Shown: one piece after another, positions 21,722 to 31,006 of the stretch
Layout: each line of letters begins with the position of its first letter
How positions within the stretch are numbered: position 1 is the first letter of the stretch
NCBI GenBank assembly: GCA_905250025.1
Contig: CAJNOJ010000144.1
Span: 151,573-215,572, forward strand
Source: Adineta ricciae
Taxonomy: Eukaryota > Rotifera > Eurotatoria > Adinetida > Adinetidae
DNA: 64,000 nt
Direction of reading: 5' to 3'
Notes under the pieces: generated by a model
Database searches by the model: none
Told to the model about the DNA's origin: nothing
The model's input: the letters and a program-made list of their open reading frames with translations, nothing else
Made by a program: the position numbers and the translations under genes

Positions 21722-22473
21722 CTTAGGACATACCAAGAGTAGTGGCAGTGACACTTTTTACTACATGTTGGTCTTCTAAAAGTTGCTTTTCTATACAGTC
21801 TGATAGAGAAAAAGAAGCTCTATCTTTCAATGTTATTTGATTATACTTCAGATAACATCATGATATTAAAGTATCTATAAGGCTTATTCTGGTCGGCTAT
21901 ATGCTGGTTATATTAATATCGATAAGTATTTTTTGAATAACTTTTGATGGAAACTAGATAGAGAGCCACGGTTTTTCCTATATTAGAAAGATTAAGCGAG
22001 GACACACCGAACCGTAGGTTACAGCTTTTCCTAATTCGATTTCTTGAGGACTAGATTCAGTTTTCTGACTAGTGAAGACGCAGCTCTTTTATAAAAAATA
22101 CAGAAACAACACTGTGTTTTCTTCATCAGTTTTACTGGAAAATCATAGTATGTGCTCGATTAAAAAGTATATTATAGATCTGTAACTTTCATATTTCGTG
22201 GATCTCCGATTAATGATCTAAATTTTATCGTGCTTAGCAATTGAAAACTCATTGTCTACTATTTACTAGACATGGCCGTCTGCAAACCATGAATCGTAAA
22301 TTTCGCAAAAAAAAACTCAGAAAAGCTCAAAATATATAATTCAATGCGCCTTTATTTTAACGCTCCAATATTGAAAACCGCAGATCTCTATCAGACTGTA
22401 TAGAAAAGCAACTTTTAGAAGACCACCATGTAGTATAAAAATGCCACTGCCACTACTTTTGGTATGCCCTAAG
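21722..22473. mobile_element. 752-bp MITE with ~85-bp terminal inverted repeats
   Basis: The left end CTTAGGACATACCAAGAGTA and the reverse complement of the right end CTTAGGGCATACCAAAAGTA continue as a near-perfect inverted repeat for about 85 bp, through AGTTGCTTTTCTATACAGTC. TA lies immediately outside both ends (21720-21721, 22474-22475). No transposase frame was seen in the interior. Arm similarity is high, so the insertion is relatively young. Confidence 0.82.
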
Positions 22474-22766
22474 TATATACAAATCGGAGATGATCTGAGA
22501 AAAAAAATAGAAAAAGAAGAAAACAAAGAAGAAATACAATCGCAGAGATCATCATGAGAACGGACATGATAGCCAAACGAAAACTAAAAACGACAGGAAA
22601 GAAAGAGTAAAACAAACACATATGTATATGTATAGAAACGGAAGAAAACAACTATGTAGAAGGTAGCGTTATCGAATGTCGCAATTGTCTATGGTTGTGA
22701 AAGATGGAATTCCGAAATCGGTTGGAATCGATTCCGGATGCGGAACTGGTTCCCAAATGTTCAACA
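22474..22766. repeat. Short stretch containing a third GGAATTCC/CGATTCCGG repeat fragment
   Basis: Between the MITE and the receptor fragment. At about 22707-22747 it reads GGAATTCCGAAATCGG and TCGATTCCGGATGCGG, the same kind of words as the GC-rich repeats at 18760 and 25461. Similarity is only at the word level and I could not align it fully. Confidence 0.4.
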
Positions 22767-23193
22767 TTGAGGAATAGGATGTATTCTCCGTCAAAGTCAG
22801 CGTCGTGTTTTACAAATGACAACAACAATATCAAACCTTCACTCATCAACTGTTAATGAATCTCAAAATCAATCGAGAAAAGCCGATCGCAGTTTACTTC
22901 GAATGACTCTAGTTCAAGTTTGTCTTCTTCGAAGTTTGACTGTTCCTCAAGCAACTCAAAGATTATATACAGTTTTTGCTGATTCATCTTATGCCCAATT
23001 ACAAGCAACAATCGATATGTTTATTTATAATATTGGTCTTTTATTAACCTATTTAGCAAGTGCAATTCAATTTTTATATTTTTACATTAACTGGAGGAAG
23101 CCTTTTAGACAAGCTTTATTTGATCGAATTAAATCGATTTTCAATATTATAGAAACTTATGTCGCAAATGATTCAACAGATTTCTTGATGTGA
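22767..23193 (+). pseudogene. Rhodopsin-like receptor, 3' portion only (TM6-TM7)
   Basis: The open frame starts at about 22767 with the end of TM5/loop 3 (GIGCILRQSQRRVLQM), then TM6 (RSLLRMTLVQVCLLRSLTVP) and TM7 (LLLTYLASAIQFLYFY), and ends with a helix-8 segment (FRQALFDRI). It belongs to a different receptor subfamily from A and B. TM1-TM5 are missing; an in-frame stop and the repeat fragment lie directly upstream. Seen: the intact C-terminal third. Inferred: a truncated, dead gene. An ATG at 22816 could start a 125-aa product, but without TM1-5 it would not be a receptor. Confidence 0.75.
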
Positions 23194-23709
23194 ATCGTCG
23201 AAAGCTTGACTATTGAAACTATTCATCCAGTTTAAAAAGACGAAAGCTTTCCAAATATGCTTGTCTAATCCAATTCAATCCAATTTCAATAAAGTTTTCC
23301 GAGTGTGATGTATCGCATTAGAACAATTACATTTTGACAAGTGTAATTCGTGTGAATCACATTCTCCGTTTACACCTTGATAAACATTAAAATATATGAT
23401 TAAGCACGGGCAAATGCATAACTAAAAAACAACTCTCTTGCTGATTAAAAGAACTTTCTATTGCATGGAGAGATTTCATAAACGGTCAGAATTTGTTGAT
23501 GATTCATAGTAAAACAATATCGCAAAATGTTTTAATCCTGTTCTTACGATCAATGTTCACTCTGATTAAGTTTCACTTATCTTTGCTTGTACATTTAGTT
23601 TTTCGGTACATCCAACTTAACCTTGAGAAGAAAAATCCAACGAAATCCTTTAATCACCGAATAAATATAGAATAATACCAAATTATTCATATGAATTTGC
23701 TNTAAATGA
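23194..23709. other. Gene-free stretch with N at 23702
   Basis: No gene recognised. The N lies just before the start of duplication copy B. Confidence 0.4.
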
Positions 23710-25462
23710 GTATTATCAAAGAAATTTACATTTTCAGTTAATTACGACAGAATGATTTACCTAGTTAATTCTATGTGGATAATGAAGTAAAAAGTTGTCA
23801 TGTTTAATTACCTTCTTTTTTTCTTCTTTCCGTTTTTCAGCGATATAAAGAATATAATATCAATAAGTCAAAACGATTATTCAATGTTAGGAAGGAGAAA
23901 ATTAGACTTAGATAAAAAGACTTCACTTAATGCATTTTTGAAACAATATCAAAAGTTTTTTTTTATAATCATCATTCTGTTGCTGCTGGATTCTCCGTAT
24001 TAACTGGAATAATTTGGTTTTCTCGTCCACATTTATTGATAAACAGGTCATATAAAACATATTTTGCTTGTCGACGAAATCGTTTTGAAACACACACATA
24101 AGTATAAAATGAATTCTAAAGAAAAGATGAGTTGAATTTTATGAGAAAATAAATAATTAAATCTTACTCCATTGCTTAGAAAACTCAATGTTAATGCAAT
24201 TGCATTAGCTAAACTTAATTTAGCAAGGAAAACTGGTTCCTTATTTGTATTTAATGATGATATTGAATTGACTATTGAAAATGGTGTATAAGTACAAACA
24301 TAAACACATATTTCTACCAGAACCATTGTTGTCAGTTGTTTATCTAATTCTTGTCGAATAATTGGATTTGTTCGTACTAGTAAAGTTCGAGCATTTCGAT
24401 AAGCTAATAAACCAAATATTACAGCTATTAATGGAAAAAGATTTCCATATGTTATAAAATATAAATAAACATTATATTGAAGAAATATAAAATTTGATGA
24501 AATACAGATCGATGGATTTATTGGTGATAATTGATTGAAATTAATAAGAAAAAGTATTGCATGACAACACCAAATTAATGTGATTGTTATTATCACACGA
24601 TGTGCAATTCGAATATTGGAATATCTATGCCATTGCGGACGAGTACATGTAGCAAAATACTGATCAATGACTGATAAACATAAGCATGTTACAGCTGATA
24701 AATTACATGTAGACACAAGAAAAGTTCTTATTTGACAATATAAAAATGAAATCGATGTAAAATTCATTGAAAATGCCATAGAGACAGCAATAAATGATGT
24801 ACTAAATATCATTCGAATAAGATTAAATAATGCCATAAACATTAAATAAAATGAACAAGAATTTTGACGAAAAGTTTTTAAACTTAGAAAAATTGAAACA
24901 CTTAATAATTCGCTAAGAATACAAATAATACAAATTGGAATTGAAACATAAAGAGCAAATTTTGATCGCGTAGAAGTAAGAAAAGCGATGTAATCCATAT
25001 CCATAGTCAAGATCTCGTAAAGATAAGAAGAACAACGATCTTTTTTTGCTTTATTTCTAATTTCAATGGCGTTAATCCTTTTTTTTGTGTTTGAAGATGC
25101 ACGAAGGGTAACGATATTATGTTTTATCTTTGTAATTAGTAGAGAATAATTTATAGAATAAATTGAATGCTATAAATTAAGTCTATTCGTTTGTTACCTA
25201 TTACACGGAAAGACATTCTTTTTCTCAGTGCAAAAAGCAAATAACAGATTTATAGAAGTGAATTAGAAATCTTTAATTAATAAAAAGCGGAAGAAATGGC
25301 TTTTATTTCAAACTAAATGAAGATAATTTGTGCGTATTAATGAATTATCAGTATTACGCGATGAAAATCAGAATAAGATCTTTTGTCACAGGAGGAAATA
25401 CACGAATTATTTGCTTCCATTTTCAAAACTCTGATAGAAGAGTGAATCGAATAAAGAAACAA
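23710..25462. repeat. 1.7-kb segmental duplication, copy B (with receptor B)
   Basis: Direct repeat of 19745-21487. The homology begins close to the N at 23702 and ends where the GC-rich repeat starts at 25461. Confidence 0.85.
23972..25004 (-). CDS. Rhodopsin-like 7TM receptor B (2 exons)
   Basis: Exons 25004-24168 and 24115-23972 (837 and 144 nt, the same exon lengths as receptor A), with a 52-nt intron. The product is 326 aa. By eye it differs from receptor A at about a dozen residues, nearly all conservative (for example SVNF/SMNF, LTRT/LVRT, ENR/ENQ). All seven helices, IDQYFAT and NSFYTY are kept. That both copies stay open with mainly conservative changes suggests both are functional. 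The start ATG is MDMDYIAFL; a TTG two codons upstream is not a likely start. Ligand unknown. Confidence 0.85.
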
Positions 25463-25593
25463 ATCCGACCAGAAAAATTCGGTCGGTTATTGGAAATTTT
25501 ATGAGCAATCTTTTTAGCTATATTCTATGATAACCCTTAGAGAATCCGGAAAATTCATGTTTCGGATTCGAGTACGGGATTGATCAACCTGGG
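25461..25593. repeat. GGATCCGATCGGATTCC-type repeat, copy 2
   Basis: Matches 18838-18960 over about 120 bp and ends ACCTGGG at 25587-25593, the complement of the CCCAGGT that starts copy 1 (18760). That pair may be the terminal inverted repeat of the element. The left end is cut by the duplication boundary. Confidence 0.65.
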
Positions 25594-25646
25594 TTGTCCA
25601 GTAGCTAATGATAATCAATGTTTGCATTTTGCAATTAGGCGACATA

Positions 25647-26614
25647 TTGGGTTGGTAAGAAAGTTTTTGCGTTTTTTCTCAGATTTTCATTTTATTTCTT
25701 TTCTTTATCAACAAGCACTAGTTCTCATTTATGTATGCACCATCTATTTCTATAAGTTGACACCAACGATTTGGAAGACAAAAGACCCCCCGCTCATAGA
25801 AGTCCGGGAACTTCCATTGGAAAAAGTTGTGAGAGCGAATTTTAGGTCATTCTTGTCGTCGAACTTTTTCTTGCTCAAGCAGTTTGACAGACAGCGAAAC
25901 AAATGGTAGCCAGTGGAAGCCAAGTCCGGCGAATAAAGTGGATGGAGTATGGTAATCCAACCGAGCTGCAATAATTTTTCACGAGTCAACTTTGTCACAT
26001 ATGGTCTTGCATTGTCGTGGAGGAAATAAATAAATTCGATCTCGTTTTCCTTTGAGTTTTGGACAACACAATCCAGTTGTTAACAATAGAGATCATCTGT
26101 GACTGTGTAACCATTAGGAAAAAGTTCCCAATGGATGATTCCTCGCATGTCCCACCATGCACTCAACATCACTTTTTTGGAAAGCGTGTCCACCCGTGAC
26201 TGAAGCTGATACGGCGATAATTCGTGTGGAATCCATACCCCATATTTCCAGCTCTTGCCAAGATCAGCCAAATGTTTTTCGAGGGTGATATGGGAGCACC
26301 CGAACAGCGCTGTTAAAGCACGTGCCGTCAGTCGCGGATCTTATTGGATCAGCTGCTTGAAAAGATCAATATCGACTTCGATAGGGCTTTCACACCTGGA
26401 CTGATCATCAAGTTCGTAATTCCCATTACAAAATCGATCAAACCAATGTTGTGCCGTGCGGATGGACAGGACACCAGGGCCCACCGTACTGCATATATTA
26501 TTCACTGCTTCAGTTGCTTTGTGTCTCAATCGAAATATTTTCGTTCGAACGTCATTCACCCTCCCTATATATATCCTTCGTATCAACGCTTCGATGACTT
26601 TCTTACCAACCCAA
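25647..26614 (-). mobile_element. Mariner-type transposon, inactive, internally deleted
   Basis: The terminal inverted repeats are perfect for 18 bp (TTGGGTTGGTAAGAAAGT), and TA lies outside each end (25645-25646, 26615-26616). The element is 968 bp, shorter than the roughly 1.3 kb of full-length mariners. It encodes a damaged transposase on the minus strand, described separately. Confidence 0.93.
25757..26590 (-). pseudogene. Mariner transposase, dead
   Basis: Reading from 26590 down, the N-terminal helix-turn-helix region (TVGPGVLSIRTAQHWFDRF) is followed by a TAA inside LIQ*DPRLTARAL. The segment that should hold the first catalytic Asp (TGDEKW) is missing: WIPHELSPYQLQSR runs straight into KKVMLSAWWDMRGIIHWELF, a loss of about 60 codons. 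The second Asp is present in FLHDNARPYVTK. The third is replaced by Gly (PDLASTGYHLF, family SDYHLF). Another stop follows DDLYC. With one catalytic Asp deleted and one substituted it cannot encode an active enzyme. Confidence 0.92.
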
Positions 26615-26822
26615 TAGATGTGGTACAATGTTGGCTCTTCCGAAAAATCATATGTCATCCCCCAAACTACAGGGATTTCGACGGCATGAAAATAGACTCC
26701 TTGTTTGCATGATACAATAGATATAAGCTCAGCTTCCGCCACTATAATATCAAGTGATATGGCAGATTTTTAAAAAAATTATAAGGCGTCGCCATACCAC
26801 CAATCGAATTCTGGCTACGCCT

Positions 26823-27640
26823 CTAGACGTGTAGGGCAGAGTAGCTTACACATATTATCGAAGCAATCAATTGTAATCGAATGAAATTTACTGATATATT
26901 AAAAGAAGAAGAGGAAAAACGTGATTCCGTCCAATAGACAATATTATTAAGGTAATGAGCATATGTACGGACGTATTGCATTTTTTGCGAGATATTCAAT
27001 GATTGAATAAGACCATCTGCTCCCGCTAATGACTTTGACAACATTTGCTTGAACACTTGATCGGGCACTCTTAAGTACTTGAGCTTATAGTCGGATATGG
27101 ACTGACTAATATTTGTTTGCTCTTCGATATTATACATGGTTGTGACACGCTGTCGTTTCTTTGGAGTATTGGAAATTGACATTTCACTTACAGATGCGAA
27201 CATACCTCGTGATTGTTTGCCTTGTTTATGTTTCGAAGTCTTCGATATTTGAATGCTATCTGTTTCAGGTGTTTTCTGTTGTAATAAATGGAAAAAAGGA
27301 AAAAGAATCGCCTATTCGAAATGTTTCACAATAAACTTTACTTACTACATCATGTTCAGACATAAATAGTAGTAGACTGTTCATGGTTTTCACTTTGAGT
27401 AGCATTAGTATACGTGTCGAGCAACTTTTCAATTTCTTCTTTGTTGAGCCCTTGCTTCTTAAGTCTTGCTACAAATCGTTGACGTTTACGATTACCTCGA
27501 CATTCTTTCGTTTGCCGTTTTTGGTCGCTCTTGTTTTTCGCTTTGTGGAACCGGTTGTAAAATCGATGCTGAAAATGTTTGTTGTTGAGCAGTACCTGCT
27601 GATAGTGGAATTAATGAAGAAAACGACGTAGATCTAATAT
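26823..27640 (-). pseudogene. Unassigned broken gene, probably a multicopy bdelloid family
   Basis: Two coding-like pieces lie in a row on the minus strand. Near 27520-27365 a frame reads CRGNRKRQRFVARLKKQGL then NKEEIEKLLDTY and ends at a stop after TTIYV. In another frame a small ATG exon (MSEHDV) ends at a GTAAGT donor near 27347, and an acceptor (TTACAACAG) lies near 27276. The frame continues to KTPETDSIQISKTSKHK and then, from 27203, MSISNTPKKRQRVTTMYNIE, KYLRVPDQVFKQMLSKSL and VRTYAHYLNNIVYW. It stops at 26823 in sequence that no longer resembles the preceding part. Basic and helical, no recognised enzyme motif. It may be a truncated gene or mobile-element cargo. Confidence 0.45.
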
Positions 27641-28444
27641 GTTGAACAAACAATATTCTTATTGATCTTTATTCGTGAAGGCATCTAAGTTCTTATATGT
27701 GAATTATAAATATCATAGGTCATTTCGTCCTTTGTGAAGGGATATATTAGGTAGTTATACATTTTTCGATCACGGATCACCCAAAATTTAAGCAAATCTG
27801 GACTAGCTACAATCAGGTGCCTCGTCTTCTTGTTGTCTCTATCGTCATCATCGTAATAATCGTGGTCAACAACGAACCAACGGATACCACTTCATTTACG
27901 AAACAAGTTAGTCCAAATGCGTGTCATTGCAATCAAAGAGTTTTTCCTTCTTCTATATCTACTATTTCTCTCAGGGATTCATACATAGAGAGAAATGATA
28001 CAATAATATATGAATAGTCTCATGGGGCTTCTGAATAATATAACAGTGTACTCAAAAAGGCTGCTCGGTGAAGGAGAAACAAGATTCAAACAGTAAGTTT
28101 TATATGCGAAATCTCTTCCTATTATATTAATAGCTTTTGAATCTTAGTCAATCGGTTGAATAAACAAATCAGATCATAATTTCTGAGTTTTTCATGTTCG
28201 TACTTATTTTAGCTTGGTGAATCTTAGCGATTTCCATGGAAGGAGCACTTTTCGATATGTAATATTTATTACCCAGGCGCAACATCATTTGTTGTTTCGA
28301 GCTCTATGACAATCTTAATTACCTGATGGTGGTGATGACACTCGTACTACGAGGGCACTATTGAAGATGTGACAATCTGATAACTTGGATGTACTATGTC
28401 ACAAAAATTAAGTTCAAATAATATTTGTTCGATGAACAAGCTGT
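27641..28444. other. Gene-free stretch
   Basis: About 800 bases with no supported gene. A short open frame at 27817 (hydrophobic start then nothing recognisable) is probably chance. Confidence 0.4.
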
Positions 28445-29870
28445 TATCTAAAAGAGATTGGTAGTAATAGAAGGCAAAAGGAAGTAATTTAAGTCACTGA
28501 TGTGTAATTTTTTGATAGATTTATTTAAATATTTGCATAATTCATCATCATTGAACCGACTTATTAAATCAAAATCAAACAATTTAGTTGTCAACGATAT
28601 CAAATGTGTTGTTGATTTGAATATTTCTTTGAATGTATCGAGTGTTACAAACTGTAAATTATTGAGAATCAAATGTTTGATATTTGATAAATTCACTATC
28701 ATTTGAAGATATTTTACATGTGAATCCGTCATATCCATATCTGTATCAGATTCTTGATGTAACGGGTGTTAGCAATAAGCATTCAGCATTTGAGAAATAA
28801 TATTGATATCCTTTCGTTAGTATTTGAGGGTCAAGCGTGAAATATTTTACATTATCCAGTGTATTTAGGTAATTTCTTGATTCATTGTTATATCTATGCC
28901 CACATAACGACATTTTGAATTTTTCAAATGAATATAGTATAGCATAAATTTACACAATATAATCGGTGTACCAATGATGTTCTTTACACCAAAAATTCTT
29001 TTGAAATTCTTTAAAATTTTTCTCATCAATATCACTTTGTAAAAAATTATCGAAAAAAAATTGAATTTGAAATTTTCTGATGAGGTAACAAAGAGGTCAT
29101 GAAGTGTTGCCATACATCAGCAATGATAATGTTTGACTCACTATAAATACGTATTATTAAATTTTCTAATTTTGGTGTTTGTTTTAACAATAGGAAAAGA
29201 TAATCAACACTATTTTGAAAACCATTGATATATAATGTTTTCAAGTTATGTGCAAAATTAGTAATATCTCTGATATCATTCATTGTTATTTTTGCATCAC
29301 AGGCAAATTCTATTTTCAGATACTTTAATTTCGATGCGTTGTCTATGAGAGAAAATAAAGCATACAAGTTACAACGGTAAATTGATAAATGAATAATTGA
29401 TGAAAATTCTTTATTAAAAACTGATCTTAGAAATGATTGTTCAGGTATGGTTAATGTTTGTACTTGTGGCATAGTTGAGATTAAAGATAATATATCATCT
29501 GATGGTATATAATAAGCAATCATATGAAAAGAAGATAACTCGGATAGTAATGATAATATTGAGCGAATTATTTTCCAATTATTTTCTGTTACATCTTTTA
29601 AAGTTATGGTACGAAGATTTGGAAATTGGAAAAGCGACAATTTTGAAAGAAATAAATGAATTGGATAATACGTAATGAATAAATTTGATTTCGAAGTATT
29701 TCATTAGTCAATAAGTTCTCACAAAATTGTTCACATTGAAATTTAGTATAAAAAGTTTCAGAATTCAAACTAAATGGAATACTTCGAATAAGAGAACTGA
29801 ATCGATGGTTTAATTGATCAAATATCGAAAACATTGAAATATGGTTTCATTTGGTAAAAACTCGAATTTT
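28445..29870 (-). pseudogene. F-box / leucine-rich-repeat protein, decayed
   Basis: Minus strand. The region starts near 29865 with an F-box remnant (FLPNETIFQ), shifts frame to MFSIFDQLNHRFSSLIRSIP and shifts again after NEILRNQIYSLR. It continues with a long LRR-like frame at 29640-29047 (FPNLRTITLKDVTENNWKII; ..LKTLYINGF; PKLENLIIRIYSE). After more stops the C-terminal piece at 28738-28448 is still readable (NIKHLILNNLQFVTLDTF). The order of pieces matches one ancestral gene. F-box proteins recruit substrates to SCF ubiquitin ligases. At least three frame changes argue for a dead gene. Confidence 0.7.
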
Positions 29871-30191
29871 ATTTGTACCATTACTATGATGGTAATGTAT
29901 AGATTGTGAAACAACATGGTTTTTTTGTCTCTCTATATAAAAAAATATATATTAAATGAGTCATGATGTATTTTTTTTGTTCCTTTCCAAGTGATACTTA
30001 TTGGTGAGAGAAAAATCTTTGAGATAAAGTAAGAGATATCGGTGGACACAATTTCCAACTATTATAGTTACCATATAAAAATATCTGTTTTGTTTGACAT
30101 TATCTTATTTCCGTTATCATCAAACACTTCTACAGTTGTTTATTCTGTTTGTTTTCATTGCATCTATTTATTTACTTGACATTTACTGAAG
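29871..30191. other. Upstream region of the ubiquitin-like gene
   Basis: AT-rich, no gene seen; it must contain the promoter of the + strand ubiquitin-like gene. Confidence 0.4.
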
Positions 30192-30479
30192 ATGAAAATC
30201 TATGTAAAAACACTGACGGGTATGATTATGACTTACGAAGTAGAACGTACAGATACGGCTCTGTCGTTGAAAGAAAAGATCGCCGATAAGGTTGGCTTTC
30301 CACATCTTCAGATACACCTTATCAATGCTGGTAGACAAGTTTTTGAAGAAAAAACGATTGAAGATCATAATATTCAAGATGAAGCATTGATTCATATGAC
30401 ACTTGCAAATAGATCAACAATGATCATGAACTTCTGTCAAACTTTTTTCTATTTCGATTATTTTAATGTTAATATATAA
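30192..30479 (+). CDS. Divergent ubiquitin-like protein lacking Gly-Gly
   Basis: 95 aa, single exon. Residues 1-74 align with ubiquitin without any gap: MKIYVKTLTG start, the Ile44 patch residue kept (LINAG), Lys6, Lys27, Lys29 and Lys33 kept. Lys11 is Met, Lys48 is Arg, Lys63 is Asp and Arg72 is Ala. The C-terminal Gly75-Gly76 needed for conjugation is replaced by Ser-Thr, followed by a hydrophobic 19-residue tail (MIMNFCQTFFYFDYFNVNI). It can therefore not be activated as a standard modifier unless processed differently. It may act as a binding module or be a decaying ubiquitin copy. The intact frame favours a real gene. Confidence 0.78.
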   Translation: MKIYVKTLTGMIMTYEVERTDTALSLKEKIADKVGFPHLQIHLINAGRQVFEEKTIEDHNIQDEALIHMTLANRSTMIMNFCQTFFYFDYFNVNI

Positions 30480-30638
30480 AATCGCTCTAATCGTCTACAA
30501 CTCTATGTATTTTTTTATTGAAATCAAAATCAAGAATATCATACGAATTTGTTCAAATTCATCTTCAAGATAAATTTCTAAAGTAACTATCTTCTATTTA
30601 GAAGACTTCGGAGTGTGCTAATAATTTTTATTAGAAAT

Positions 30639-30950
30639 TTAATTCAGTTTAATATCGAGTCCACATGTATTACAGCAAGGTGGTTTTCCACAACACGTGA
30701 GACACATTGGAGGTCGGGTGACACGGCTGACCGGAGTGGAAACAGTTGATGTGACTACGGTTGATTCCGTAGTTAGATTAATTAAGTCAGTTAGATTGAA
30801 GTTAAAACCACATTTTGGTAAACCACAGCAGTTACAACAGGGCGGTGGACCACAGCAAGTTGCACACCGTTTTTCACGATTAAGTTCGCTGGAATGAATA
30901 CAGCCGAGGACAAATATTAAGAGAAAAGCAGCTAAAAGATAACTAGGCAT
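30639..30950 (-). CDS. Small Cys-rich secreted protein
   Basis: 103 aa from ATG 30950. A signal peptide (MPSYLLAAFLLIFVLGCIHS) is followed by a dibasic NREKR site. Then come two related Cys-rich blocks, CATCCGPPPCCNCCGLPKC and CLTCCGKPPCCNTCGLDI, separated by a Thr/Ser/Val-rich linker with N-glycosylation sites (NLTDLINLT). No family was recognised. It could be an extracellular structural peptide or a processed peptide with internal disulfides. The frame extends 15 codons upstream to 30995, but the signal peptide fits the second Met. AATAAA on the minus strand lies just after the stop. The gene converges with the ubiquitin-like gene, 159 nt apart. Confidence 0.72.
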   Translation of the reverse strand: MPSYLLAAFLLIFVLGCIHSSELNREKRCATCCGPPPCCNCCGLPKCGFNFNLTDLINLTTESTVVTSTVSTPVSRVTRPPMCLTCCGKPPCCNTCGLDIKLN

Positions 30951-30998
30951 ATTGAATAAAACACGAAAAATGTGCAAATAGTCAAATATTTGCACTGA

Positions 30999-31006
30999 TT
31001 TTTATA
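30999..31006 (-). promoter_or_regulatory. Candidate TATA box of the Cys-rich gene
   Basis: Minus-strand TATAAAAA about 50 nt before the chosen ATG, a distance that allows a short 5' UTR. It supports the start at 30950 rather than 30995, because a TSS about 30 nt downstream would exclude the upstream ATG. Confidence 0.4.

Noticed and set aside
26344-26712. 122-aa + strand frame
   Set aside because: Antisense of the mariner transposase remnant, which has the recognisable motifs.
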